Assembly: GCA_012841145.1 (NCBI GenBank)
Contig: DUVH01000041.1
Span: 1-44,291 of the forward strand
Source: Clostridiaceae bacterium
Lineage (GTDB): Bacteria > Bacillota > Clostridia > Saccharofermentanales > DTU023
Direction of reading: 5' to 3'
DNA: 44,291 nt
This document shows positions 10,455-18,358 of the stretch, piece by piece. A program made the translations under genes and the position numbers. Positions within the stretch are counted from its first letter, which is position 1; each line of letters begins with the position of its first letter. The notes beneath the pieces were generated by a model that was not told where the DNA came from, did no database searches, and saw only the letters and a list, made by a program, of their open reading frames with translations.

Positions 10455-10636
10455 AACGGTGCAATATTTTTCTCCGTATTACGTCTTTTGTTGAGGGGAG
10501 TATTCTCTTATATGTATCTGACAGAGTTGAAAAAGCGCAAATATTATTCGTCATAAAACTCGTAATACGCAGAAGATGTGCTTTTAATATTCAATATGAT
10601 TTGAGTTGAACTTACATAAACTTTACAAATCAGGTC

Positions 10637-10665
10637 TTGACTTGTCGTTGTATTGAGAATAATAT
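10637..10665 (+). promoter_or_regulatory. Promoter of the GntR-ABC operon
   Basis: TTGACT at 10637-10642 and TAATAT at 10660-10665 are separated by 17 bases, close to the SigA consensus. Transcription would begin near 10672, inside the operator-like dyad. The rest of the 330-base gap (10391-10723) holds only the tkt terminator and this control region. Confidence 0.8.
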
Positions 10666-10673
10666 TAGCTTAG

Positions 10674-10701
10674 CCAGTTAATTAGTCAAGTAGTTAACCA
10701 G
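10674..10701 (+). promoter_or_regulatory. Operator-like inverted repeat upstream of the GntR gene
   Basis: CCAGTTAA (10674-10681) and TTAACCAG (10694-10701) form an imperfect dyad with 6 of 8 matching positions, placed just after the -10 box and before the ribosome site. The location suits autorepression by the GntR/YtrA-type regulator encoded directly downstream. Binding is inferred, not shown. Confidence 0.55.
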
Positions 10702-10723
10702 TAAAGCAAGAAAGGGGGTGCCC

Positions 10724-11098
10724 ATGAAACTCAACAGTCAGGATCAAAGACCTATCTATTTGCAATTACAGGAAGGTCTTGAGAATGCCATTCTTGCCGG
10801 AATTTACGCTGAAGAAGAGCAGATCCCGTCAACGACGGAACTTTCCCGGGTCTTTCAAATTAACCCCGCTACTGCAGGGAAGGGAGTGAATGCATTGGTC
10901 GACGAAGGATTTTGTTACAAGAAACGCGGTATCGGCATTTTTGTCAAAGAAGGTGCCCGTGAAATGTTGAAATTGAAACGTCAGGCAGCTTTTAAGGAAG
11001 ATTATTTACTTCCTCTTATCAAGGAAGCCAGACAATTAGAAATTTCCTCGGAAAATCTCATCCGCTGGATTAAGGAGGCAGACGATGCAGACAATTAA
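10724..11098 (+). CDS. GntR-family (YtrA type) transcriptional regulator
   Basis: A 124-residue regulator of the short GntR/YtrA subfamily: a winged-helix DNA-binding domain (RPIYLQLQEGLENAILAG, then IPSTTELSRVFQINPATAGK and GIGIFVKEGA) and only a short helical tail of about 45 residues in place of an effector domain. AAGGGGG at 10713 sets the ATG at 10724. The stop lies inside the start of the next gene, so regulator and ABC ATPase are coupled. Regulators of this kind commonly repress their own operon together with an adjacent ABC transporter and respond to cell-envelope stress; the inducing signal here is unknown. Confidence 0.9.
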   Translation: MKLNSQDQRPIYLQLQEGLENAILAGIYAEEEQIPSTTELSRVFQINPATAGKGVNALVDEGFCYKKRGIGIFVKEGAREMLKLKRQAAFKEDYLLPLIKEARQLEISSENLIRWIKEADDADN

Positions 11099-11942
11099 GG
11101 TATGTGATGTATCGAAGAATTACCGTGATGTCAGCGCCTTACGCGATATTAATCTTGAACTCGAAGCGGGCAAGATATACGGTCTTTTGGGAAGGAACGG
11201 AGCAGGAAAATCGACGTTACTCAAAATCATCGCCGATCGTATTAAACCGACAACCGGCCGCGTTCTTTATGACGATGAGGCGAAATTGGATGATGTTTCT
11301 TCACGCGACCTGTATTTCTCTGAACCTGAGAAGACGATGCCCGATTTTGTTAAGGTGAAAGAACTTTGCCGTTACACGAGTTTGTTCTATCCGAGATTCA
11401 ATCTGGAGGAGGCGTTACAGACCCTTAATGATTTCGGTATCAATGATAATAAGCGCCTCAACCAACTTTCGACCGGCCATTTCGCCATCGTCAGGTCGAT
11501 TGTGGCTTTGCAAACGAGAGCGAGCTTTATTTTGCTGGATGAGCCGACGATGGGGCATGATGCCGTCAATAGAGAGTTGCTCTACAACGAAATTTTACGT
11601 ATCTATCGGGAGGAGGAAAACACGATTGTTCTATCCACACACTTAATTGACGAAATCAGCAACTTGATTGAAGAAGTAATTTTTATCGACCGCGGCCGGA
11701 TCATTCTGGAAGAAAGCTTGGAGGGTATCCTGAGTGCTCATATCTATCTGGTCGGCCCTTCGGAGCAAATGCGACAGATTGAGGATGCTCATACGGTCAT
11801 CGAGAAAAAGGAGGACTTAGGCTTTACATCCCTGCTTGTGAGACAGACGGGTGATGATTCGGCATTACCTCCGGGCATTACGGTTAGTCAGGCAGGTTTG
11901 CAGGATATCTTCATCGCTTACAGCATGAATCTTGATCGATAG
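11085..11942 (+). CDS. ABC transporter ATP-binding protein (YtrB-like)
   Basis: A 285-residue ABC ATPase. Walker A is GRNGAGKST (about 37-45), Walker B FILLDEPTMGHD (about 148-159) and the switch His lies in LSTHLIDEI. The signature motif reads LSTGH instead of LSGGQ, a variation common in ABC proteins of GntR-linked YtrB type. A C-terminal region of about 75 residues follows the ATPase core. The start overlaps the end of the regulator gene by 14 bases, with GGAGG just ahead. The partner permease begins 9 bases after the stop. The transported substrate cannot be inferred. Confidence 0.93.
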   Translation: MQTIKVCDVSKNYRDVSALRDINLELEAGKIYGLLGRNGAGKSTLLKIIADRIKPTTGRVLYDDEAKLDDVSSRDLYFSEPEKTMPDFVKVKELCRYTSLFYPRFNLEEALQTLNDFGINDNKRLNQLSTGHFAIVRSIVALQTRASFILLDEPTMGHDAVNRELLYNEILRIYREEENTIVLSTHLIDEISNLIEEVIFIDRGRIILEESLEGILSAHIYLVGPSEQMRQIEDAHTVIEKKEDLGFTSLLVRQTGDDSALPPGITVSQAGLQDIFIAYSMNLDR

Positions 11943-11951
11943 GAGGCACGT

Positions 11952-12743
11952 ATGAAAACAAATCGTAAAGAATATTCTCTGCTCTTGAGCACGGTTATGG
12001 TACTGGCACGCGATTACAAGAAATTCTTTCTCAGTTTCTTCGGTGTGATGACTGGACTGTACCTTATAGGATTTGTCCTTACTTTAAGTGGCAGTACTGT
12101 GAGAGTCGGAGGTATTGAAGGCGTCTATTTCCTCGCCTGCCTTATCGCCGGCCTCTTCGGTTTCAGGGAAGACTTTATTTTCCTAGCACAAAACCAAATA
12201 CCCAAATCAACGATGACAAAGGCGTTTGTGATCGAGGGCTTTTGTTTCGGACTGCTTACGAGTGTTGCCGTCACCATTTTCACTCACGTCGCTCAGTTGA
12301 TCAGCTCGGCTCTGAAAGGTCATATCCCGAGCTTTCTCGACTTGATCCCTGCATGGATGAAACAGAGCGGACTGCCGGGATTTGGACTAACCTTTGTCAT
12401 TCTCTTTTTTCTATACGTGGGCGTATATTTTATAGGACTCATGTTCGGCACGATCAATTACCGCCTCAACTGGATCGGCAGGATCATTTTTTGGGTGCCT
12501 TTCGGCGTCATTTTTCTAAATGGGATGATCGGTGTCTTGCAGCATTATCTCGACAGCGTCGCACCGGAGGATCTCGATGTGATGTCTATCACACTCGCCA
12601 AGCCATTTATCTCCGCACTTGATTGGTTCATGCAAAGTTTAGGTAACTTTGTCATAGCCTCCTCTGTCATGATTTTTATCAGTATCGTTGTGGGAGCGAT
12701 CGTCTTTCGTGGAGCCGAGGTCAAATATAGCAACGTAAAGTAG
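11952..12743 (+). CDS. ABC-2 type membrane permease of the GntR operon
   Basis: A 263-residue integral membrane protein with about six hydrophobic segments (near residues 28-50, 58-74, 97-120, 150-175, 180-205 and 235-258), the usual build of an ABC-2-type exporter half. GGAGG at 11942-11946 lies ahead of the ATG. It is the last gene of the regulator-ATPase-permease operon and very probably pairs with the ATPase just upstream. No sequence motif indicates substrate; relatives with this gene order are linked to envelope or antimicrobial-peptide stress. Confidence 0.85.
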   Translation: MKTNRKEYSLLLSTVMVLARDYKKFFLSFFGVMTGLYLIGFVLTLSGSTVRVGGIEGVYFLACLIAGLFGFREDFIFLAQNQIPKSTMTKAFVIEGFCFGLLTSVAVTIFTHVAQLISSALKGHIPSFLDLIPAWMKQSGLPGFGLTFVILFFLYVGVYFIGLMFGTINYRLNWIGRIIFWVPFGVIFLNGMIGVLQHYLDSVAPEDLDVMSITLAKPFISALDWFMQSLGNFVIASSVMIFISIVVGAIVFRGAEVKYSNVK

Positions 12744-12819
12744 CGGGGTGACTGAGAGAGTCGCGCTCAGTGAAACAATTTACATATACGAGATTCTGCA
12801 TTGCGTACGGATCACGAAC

Positions 12820-12852
12820 AAAACCGCCGGTACGAGGTATCGGCGGTTTTGT
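12820..12852. terminator. Bidirectional terminator between convergent operons
   Basis: AAAACCGCCG and CGGCGGTTTT form a 10-base stem with an 11-base loop and T-rich flanks on both strands. It lies between the plus-strand GntR operon and the minus-strand liv operon and can serve both. Confidence 0.85.
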
Positions 12853-12907
12853 TATCAGTCGAAAGTAATAGCAAAAAGATAAATACGCTTTTCAGCGGAG
12901 ATTTTTC

Positions 12908-13609
12908 TCAACCGCCGAGATACGCTTTCCTCAATTCTTCATCGTTCAGAAGATCTGCACAGTTTCCCGTCGTGACAATTGAGCCTGTTTCAAGAACGTA
13001 GCCTCGATCCGCGATTGAAAGTGCCATCTGCGCATTTTGCTCGACGAGCAGAATCGTCGTACCGGAGTCGTTCAGTTCCACAATCAGTTCAAAGATTTGT
13101 TCAACGAGGAGAGGTGCAAGTCCCATCGACGGTTCGTCGAGCATGAGGAGCGTCGGTTTTGCCATCATCGCACGTCCCATGGCCAACATCTGCTGTTCGC
13201 CGCCTGAAAGAGAGCCCGCCAATTGATTGCGGCGTTCATCAAGGATGGGAAAGCGCCGGTAGACATCGGCCATTTCCGCTTCAATATCGTTTTCCTCTCG
13301 CGTATACGCACCCATTTCGAGATTCTCTTTGACGCTCATTTGCAAGAAGAGGCGTCGTCCTTCAGGACATTGTACCAACCGTTTACGTACAACTTTATGC
13401 GGACTGAGGTTGAGAATGCTTTGGCCGAGAAACTCGATTGTTCCGACAGTAGGGCGGATCAAACCCGATATCGTATTCAGTATTGTGGATTTGCCGGCGC
13501 CATTTGCACCGATTAAGGTGACGATTTCACCCTCTTCAACATAAAAACTTACGTCCTTGATAGCATGGATATTGCCGTAAAAAACTTGGAGACCGTTAAC
13601 ATTCAGCAT
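12908..13609 (-). CDS. livF: Branched-chain amino-acid ABC transporter ATPase LivF
   Basis: A 233-residue ABC ATPase of the LivF type. Walker A GANGAGKST (about 36-44), signature LSGGEQQM (about 135-142), Walker B LLMLDEPSMGLAP and the switch region ILLVEQNAQMAL are all present; the VEQN and SMGLAP wording is characteristic of LivF. The ATG overlaps the last base of the livG stop (TAATG). It is the last gene of the liv operon and powers import together with LivG. Confidence 0.96.
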   Translation of the reverse strand: MLNVNGLQVFYGNIHAIKDVSFYVEEGEIVTLIGANGAGKSTILNTISGLIRPTVGTIEFLGQSILNLSPHKVVRKRLVQCPEGRRLFLQMSVKENLEMGAYTREENDIEAEMADVYRRFPILDERRNQLAGSLSGGEQQMLAMGRAMMAKPTLLMLDEPSMGLAPLLVEQIFELIVELNDSGTTILLVEQNAQMALSIADRGYVLETGSIVTTGNCADLLNDEELRKAYLGG

Positions 13610-14460
13610 TATTGATCTCCTTTCTTTTTACCGAGATACGCTTCAATCACGAGCGGGTTTGATTGAATTTCTTCCGGTGTGCCTTTGGCGATTATCTTGC
13701 CGTAGTTAAGTACGGCTATGCCTTCGCAGATACCCATAACAAGTCGCATGTCGTGCTCGATAAGTATGATGGCGATCTGGAATTGGTCACGAATCTTCTC
13801 GATGTTACTCATCAATTCCTCCGTCTCGGAGGGATTCATTCCGGCTGCCGGCTCATCGAGCAAGAGAAGCTTCGGATTCGTCGCCAGTGCTCGAATAAAT
13901 TCAAGTCGACGTTGCGCACCATAAGGCAGTGAGCTTGCGCGGTGAGAAGCGAGATGCGTCATGTCGAAAATATCGAGTAATTCCATGGCGCGTTCTCTGG
14001 CACGGCGTTCGGATGAGAAGAAACGAGGTAGACGAAGGATGCCGGTGGCCATGGAGTACTTGACTTGATTGTGTAAACCGATTTTGACGTTGTCTTCGAC
14101 AGACAAAGTGGGAAAGAGTCGAATGTTTTGAAACGTTCGCGCGATGCCCGCTTTATTGATCTGTGCCGTATTCATGTTGGACGTGTCGTGGCCGTCGAGC
14201 AAAATCGCTCCGCTCGTCGGCTGGTAGACTTTCGTAAGCAAGTTGAAAATTGTTGTTTTGCCTGCACCGTTCGGTCCGATTAAACCGCAAATTTCGGTGC
14301 GCCCGACAGCGATGTTAAAATCTTCGACAGCCACCAGACCGCCGAAATTGATGCCGAGACGGTGGACTTCAAGAATCGGTTTCTCCGCTGTGTCACGCTC
14401 AGGGATAATGGCCTGACTTGGCAATGGAACCATTTTTGTCTTTTTTCTCGAATCGCTCAT
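13609..14460 (-). CDS. livG: Branched-chain amino-acid ABC transporter ATPase LivG
   Basis: A 283-residue ABC ATPase of the LivG type, about 25 residues longer than usual because of a polar N-terminal extension before the first strand. Walker A is GPNGAGKTT, the LivG-typical RTFQNIRLF follows, the signature is degenerate as usual in LivG (LPYGAQRRLE), then Walker B LLLLDEPAAGMNP and LIEHDMRLVMGI. It overlaps livM by four bases (ATGA) and livF by one base, so the inner operon is translationally coupled. Confidence 0.96.
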   Translation of the reverse strand: MSDSRKKTKMVPLPSQAIIPERDTAEKPILEVHRLGINFGGLVAVEDFNIAVGRTEICGLIGPNGAGKTTIFNLLTKVYQPTSGAILLDGHDTSNMNTAQINKAGIARTFQNIRLFPTLSVEDNVKIGLHNQVKYSMATGILRLPRFFSSERRARERAMELLDIFDMTHLASHRASSLPYGAQRRLEFIRALATNPKLLLLDEPAAGMNPSETEELMSNIEKIRDQFQIAIILIEHDMRLVMGICEGIAVLNYGKIIAKGTPEEIQSNPLVIEAYLGKKKGDQ

Positions 14461-15527
14461 GCGTCGTCTCCTTTCTCACCGTTTAGCAGATCCTTCTTTC
14501 GCCTCACGCCGATTCTTTGGAAGAGATGCTGAAGCGTCGTGTTGTTTCTGACCAACATGACCAGAATCAATATGACTGCGTAGACAAGCATACGCACTTC
14601 ATTGAATGTGCGAAGAACCTCAGGTAAAACGGTCAGAACAGTTGCCGCTATGATCGAGCCGCGAATATTGCCCATACCGCCCAAAACGACAAAAACAAGC
14701 ACGAGAATCGATGTGTTGAAGTCGAATTTGCGGGCGACAACGGTCGAGTAATTGAGCGCATAAAGTGCGCCGGCCGCGCCGGCAAGCATGGCAGACGTGA
14801 CGAAGGCCATCATGCGATAACGCCAGACTGAAATGCCGACGGACTCGGCCGCGATCTTGTCATCCCTGACAGCCATTATCGCGCGTCCGGCTCTACTGTT
14901 GATCAAGTTTAAGACAATGACTAAAGAGATTAAGATGAGGATGAAACCTGCCGTGAACGTGGATAACTTCGTAATACCGATAGCGCCCATAGGGCCGCTC
15001 AAGATTACTTTTCCGCCTTCGCCGAGCTGAAGAGCATTGGTGCTTTCCATACTGAACTGGATGCCGCTTGCATCGTAACCGATGTAGATGATGTTCATTA
15101 CATTCTTGATAATCTCACCAAAAGCAAGGGTAACGATCGCGAGATAATCGCCTTCAAGTCGCAGAACGGGGACGCCGATGAGAAAGCCGAAAATCCCGGC
15201 AAAGATAGCGCCTATAAGCATGGCTAGGGCAAGGCGCAGCCACGTTGTCGGGATAGCGCCGGCCAGTAAAGTGGCAGTTACGACGCCGCTAAAAGCGCCC
15301 ACACTCATGAAACCCGCGTGACCGAGGCTCAATTCACCGAGTACGCCGACGGTCAGGTTCAATGAGACGGCCATAACAATATAAGCCGTAATCGGGACAA
15401 GCTGACCTTGTAAGGCGGAGGAGATGCTTCCGCCTGCAATCAGGATACGGATGACAACATACGCAACGATGACGAGACCATATGTCAGCAAGTTGTCGGT
15501 GCTGGTTTTTAAGCGTAAACGTCCCAT
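14457..15527 (-). CDS. livM: Branched-chain amino-acid ABC permease LivM
   Basis: A 356-residue permease with about nine hydrophobic helices. LivM hallmarks are SLNLTVGVLGELSLGHAGFMSVGA in the first third (read in two parts), a GVPVLRLEGDYLAIVTLAFGE motif and the ATPase-contacting loop AVRDDKIAAESVGI. LivM forms the membrane channel with LivH. The gene lies two bases downstream of livH and overlaps livG. Confidence 0.96.
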   Translation of the reverse strand: MGRLRLKTSTDNLLTYGLVIVAYVVIRILIAGGSISSALQGQLVPITAYIVMAVSLNLTVGVLGELSLGHAGFMSVGAFSGVVTATLLAGAIPTTWLRLALAMLIGAIFAGIFGFLIGVPVLRLEGDYLAIVTLAFGEIIKNVMNIIYIGYDASGIQFSMESTNALQLGEGGKVILSGPMGAIGITKLSTFTAGFILILISLVIVLNLINSRAGRAIMAVRDDKIAAESVGISVWRYRMMAFVTSAMLAGAAGALYALNYSTVVARKFDFNTSILVLVFVVLGGMGNIRGSIIAATVLTVLPEVLRTFNEVRMLVYAVILILVMLVRNNTTLQHLFQRIGVRRKKDLLNGEKGDDA

Positions 15528-15529
15528 AA

Positions 15530-16411
15530 TTACACCTTGACCAAAACTTTTTTGCCAAGCAGGCCGGTCGGTTTAACGAGCAGGATAATGATTAACACGG
15601 CGAACACAATCGCGTCGGATAACTGGGTCGAGATATAAGCTTTGCCGAGTATTTCAATAATACCGAGGAGGATACCTCCGAGAAAGGCGCCCGGAATAGA
15701 GCCGATACCGCCAAAAACAGCCGCCGTAAAGGCCTTGATGCCCGGCATTGCGCCTGTTGTGGGCATGAGGATAGGGTAGGCGGAACAGAGCAGAACACCG
15801 GCAATTGCGGCAAGAGCGCTGCCGATAGCGAAGGTGATCGAGATCGTCTTGTTTACGTTGACACCCATAAGCTGTGCGGCGTCTTTATCCTCTGAGACTG
15901 CGCGCATGGCTCTACCGACTTTTGTTTTGTTGACAATCGTATTTAGAATCAAAATAATGACGAGGCATACGATAATTGTCACAATTGTCGTGCCCGAGAT
16001 AATCAGCCGGCCATCAAAGAGACGTAACGCTTCAAGAAAGACGACCGAAGAAAAACTTTTCGGATTAGCGGACCAGATCAACAGCGCCGCATTTTGCAGG
16101 AAATAGCTAACGCCGATCGCAGTGATGAGGACAGCCAGTGCCGGAGCCGATCGCAACGGTTTATAAGCGAGCTGTTCGATTACGATTCCAAGCAGTGTGC
16201 AAACGGCCATTGCAAATAAAACGGAAAGAAGTGGCGGCCATCCGAAATGGGTCGTTGCCATGAACGACATATAGCCGCCAACCATGATCACGTCGCCGTG
16301 GGCAAAGTTCAGCATCTTGGCGATACCGTATACCATCGTATAACCGAGGGCAATGATCGCATAAATGCTGCCAAGGCTAATACCTGAGATTAGATAGGAT
16401 AAAAAGTCCAT
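15530..16411 (-). CDS. livH: Branched-chain amino-acid ABC permease LivH
   Basis: A 293-residue permease with about eight membrane helices. The start YLISGISLGSIYAIIALGYT followed by MVYGIAKMLNFAHGDVIMVG, and the cytoplasmic coupling loop RAVSEDKDAAQLMGV, are typical of LivH. The ribosome site is modest (TTAGGA). It is separated from livK by an 84-base gap containing a strong hairpin terminator, so livH and the genes after it are probably expressed at a lower level than livK. Confidence 0.96.
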   Translation of the reverse strand: MDFLSYLISGISLGSIYAIIALGYTMVYGIAKMLNFAHGDVIMVGGYMSFMATTHFGWPPLLSVLFAMAVCTLLGIVIEQLAYKPLRSAPALAVLITAIGVSYFLQNAALLIWSANPKSFSSVVFLEALRLFDGRLIISGTTIVTIIVCLVIILILNTIVNKTKVGRAMRAVSEDKDAAQLMGVNVNKTISITFAIGSALAAIAGVLLCSAYPILMPTTGAMPGIKAFTAAVFGGIGSIPGAFLGGILLGIIEILGKAYISTQLSDAIVFAVLIIILLVKPTGLLGKKVLVKV

Positions 16412-16430
16412 ATAAGTATCCTAACGTGAA

Positions 16431-16470
16431 AAAATAGCGTCGGAAAGGTGTACTGACACCTTTCCGACGC
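16431..16470 (-). terminator. Partial terminator between livK and livH
   Basis: A perfect 15-base stem (16437-16451 with 16456-16470) closed by a four-base loop, followed on the minus strand by TATTTTTT. It has the form of an intrinsic terminator inside the operon. Such hairpins after a binding-protein gene usually let only part of transcription continue, giving more binding protein than permease. It could also protect the livK message from 3' decay. Confidence 0.85.
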
Positions 16471-16495
16471 AGGTTACTGCGTGTGGCGTGTTAAA

Positions 16496-17722
16496 TTAAT
16501 CCATTCCGACGTAAACGCCGTTCTCGATCACCATCCCCTTCGGGGCTTTGGCGACTTCACCTGATTTTGACCATGTCATATTCTCACCGGTCAAGCCGTT
16601 GAATACGAAGCTGTCACTCGTGAATGTGCCAATGAGCAGATCACACAGTTCGCTTGCCGAAGTATCAGCCGTGACATCGCTGTCTTTGAGCGCTTCATAG
16701 AGTGCGTAGACAACGTCATAACCGTCAGCGGCAAATTGGTTCGGCACTTCACCATAAAGCTCATCATATTTCTTAACAAAAGAGACCGTTTTCTCGTCCG
16801 TTGCGTCGGCAACAAACGGGGTCAAGAGCATGACGCCTTCTGCCAGAGCGGTATCGAAATTTTCCATTGTCAAGATACCGTCCATGCCGTCAACACCGAA
16901 GAAAGTCGGCTCATAATTCATAGCCTTTGCCTGTGCCAGAATGAGCGACGCGGGTTGGTAATAGATCGGCAGGAAGATGAGATCGGCGCCAGCTTTCTGA
17001 GCTTCCGTCAACTGGACGGAGAAGTCGTTCGCCGTATCATCCGTAAAAGTCGTGGTGCTGACTACTTCGAGATTTTTGGCTTTGGCTTCACTGACGAATT
17101 TTTCATAAATGCCTGTCGAGTAAGCGTCAGCGTTGTTGTAGATGATGGCAACTTTTGTGGCGAGATTCTTATCCTGGATGTATTGAGCCGAGGCGATACC
17201 TTGGTTCGGGTCGGTAAAACACATCTGGAAAACGTTGTCTTTACCTTCAACGACAGCCGGCGAAGAGGCGGAAGGCGTAAGCGCAAAGATGCGGTCTTCG
17301 AAAGCTTCTGCCGATACGGCGATACCCGGTGTGGTTGTGACGGTTCCAACCAAAATCTGCATACCCCAGTCTTTCAAGACGTTGTATGCGTTGACCGATT
17401 TTTCCGCGTCATGCTCGTCATCTTGGAAATTCAGCTCGAACTGAATGCCGCCCAAGGCATTGATTTCATCGACAGCGATCTTAGCGCCGTTGGCGGCTGC
17501 AATACCGTACACGGCCGCGCCACCGGTGAGAGGTCCAATCCCGCCCAATTTGATCGTTGCCTTAACGCCATCGTCAGGTTTTACCGATTCCGATTCAGAT
17601 GGTACTGGTGCTTCTGAACCGGAGGGTTCGGTAGGCTTTGCGGGCTGTCCGGCACATCCTGCCAAGAGAGCCAGGCAGAGTACCAGAGCAACTGCAAATG
17701 TGGAATAAAATCTGCGTTTCAT
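16496..17722 (-). CDS. livK: Branched-chain amino-acid-binding lipoprotein LivK/LivJ
   Basis: A 408-residue periplasmic-binding-type protein. The N-terminus MKRRFYSTFAVALVLCLALL is a signal peptide ending in the lipobox LAGC, then a Pro/Ser/Glu-rich linker (about 30-52), then the type I binding domain starting KLGGIGPLTGGAAVYG and ANGAKIAVDEINALGGI, which is the classic Leu/Ile/Val-binding opening. The frame extends five codons further upstream, but that start falls inside the GAGGAG ribosome site (17730-17736), so ATG 17722 is right. It captures the ligand outside the membrane and passes it to LivHM. The exact ligand (leucine, isoleucine, valine or another) is not readable. Confidence 0.95.
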   Translation of the reverse strand: MKRRFYSTFAVALVLCLALLAGCAGQPAKPTEPSGSEAPVPSESESVKPDDGVKATIKLGGIGPLTGGAAVYGIAAANGAKIAVDEINALGGIQFELNFQDDEHDAEKSVNAYNVLKDWGMQILVGTVTTTPGIAVSAEAFEDRIFALTPSASSPAVVEGKDNVFQMCFTDPNQGIASAQYIQDKNLATKVAIIYNNADAYSTGIYEKFVSEAKAKNLEVVSTTTFTDDTANDFSVQLTEAQKAGADLIFLPIYYQPASLILAQAKAMNYEPTFFGVDGMDGILTMENFDTALAEGVMLLTPFVADATDEKTVSFVKKYDELYGEVPNQFAADGYDVVYALYEALKDSDVTADTSASELCDLLIGTFTSDSFVFNGLTGENMTWSKSGEVAKAPKGMVIENGVYVGMD

Positions 17723-17770
17723 TTGTTTTCTCCTCACTATTGAATTTCAATAATAATTAAATATGCAAGC

Positions 17771-17799
17771 ATTTTGAAGATTGTTAAAGGGAATGTCAA
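17771..17799 (-). promoter_or_regulatory. Candidate promoter of the liv operon
   Basis: On the minus strand a perfect TTGACA (17799-17794) is followed after 17 bases by CAAAAT (17776-17771), matching the -10 consensus at four of six positions. Transcription would begin about 40 bases before livK. Confidence 0.5.
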
Positions 17800-18065
17800 C
17801 CTGCTGACTAACCGAACTATTGGCCTAATCATCACGTCTCATAGTCAAATTGGCAATAACTGCGTATTTTTTCTCCATTATTTGAGAAGTGTACTTGTAT
17901 CTACCTACGCATTTATACCTATAATGTACGATAATATTCAACAATACTCCAAAGTTAAGAGATATTTTGTGTGTTTAATCGACACGAATCGCATTTCTCA
18001 TTGTGCGACAGACTTTGGTATTAATTTTTCCGCATAACCTCCCCAAATGGACTCTAGCGAAAGTC

Positions 18066-18095
18066 TTGACGCAACAAAATGGTCAGTGATAATAT
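18066..18095 (+). promoter_or_regulatory. Candidate promoter for adenine deaminase
   Basis: TTGACG (18066-18071) and TAATAT (18090-18095) with an 18-base spacer. It implies a transcript start near 18102 and an untranslated leader of about 250 bases before ade. Confidence 0.6.
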
Positions 18096-18101
18096 ACCAA
18101 C

Positions 18102-18358
18102 GAATAGAAGAAAATGAAAAAATTTTTGTTTAATTTCCAATATTCTTCTATCGTCGTTGTGGATCATTTAAAGCGTATCTGAAAAGTTGTGACCTGATGG
18201 CAATAATGGGGTTGTTATAGGTATCGATAGGAGGATATGTCTATTGTCGTTACTTTCTTTATTGATAATGACAGCGGAAAGGTGATCATGGAGGATGGTT
18301 AAATCTTGGACTTTGTCCTCAGTCAGACTTGTGTGAAGAAATAGAAAGCAGGTGAGCA
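18102..18358 (+). other. Leader region of the ade transcript
   Basis: This stretch has no purine-riboswitch core that I can find. It holds an inverted repeat (ATAGAAGAA 18104-18112 with TTCTTCTAT 18143-18151) around a T-rich loop, and an AGGAGG at 18229-18234 followed by a 21-codon frame from ATG 18237 to TAA 18302. The spacing of that AGGAGG to the ATG is only two bases, so translation of the small frame is doubtful. The rest of the gap from 17723 to 18065 holds the liv promoter and A/T-rich sequence with no convincing gene. Confidence 0.4.

Noticed and set aside
16736-17617. A 293-codon open frame antisense to livK
   Set aside because: It lies fully inside a clear binding-protein gene on the other strand, has no family features, and arises from codon bias.
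17774-18037. An 87-codon frame in the gap between livK and ade
   Set aside because: No ribosome site, no recognisable features, A/T-rich sequence, and it overlaps the likely liv promoter.
18102-18358. Purine riboswitch upstream of ade
   Set aside because: The conserved loop and junction sequence of the purine aptamer could not be found on reading.
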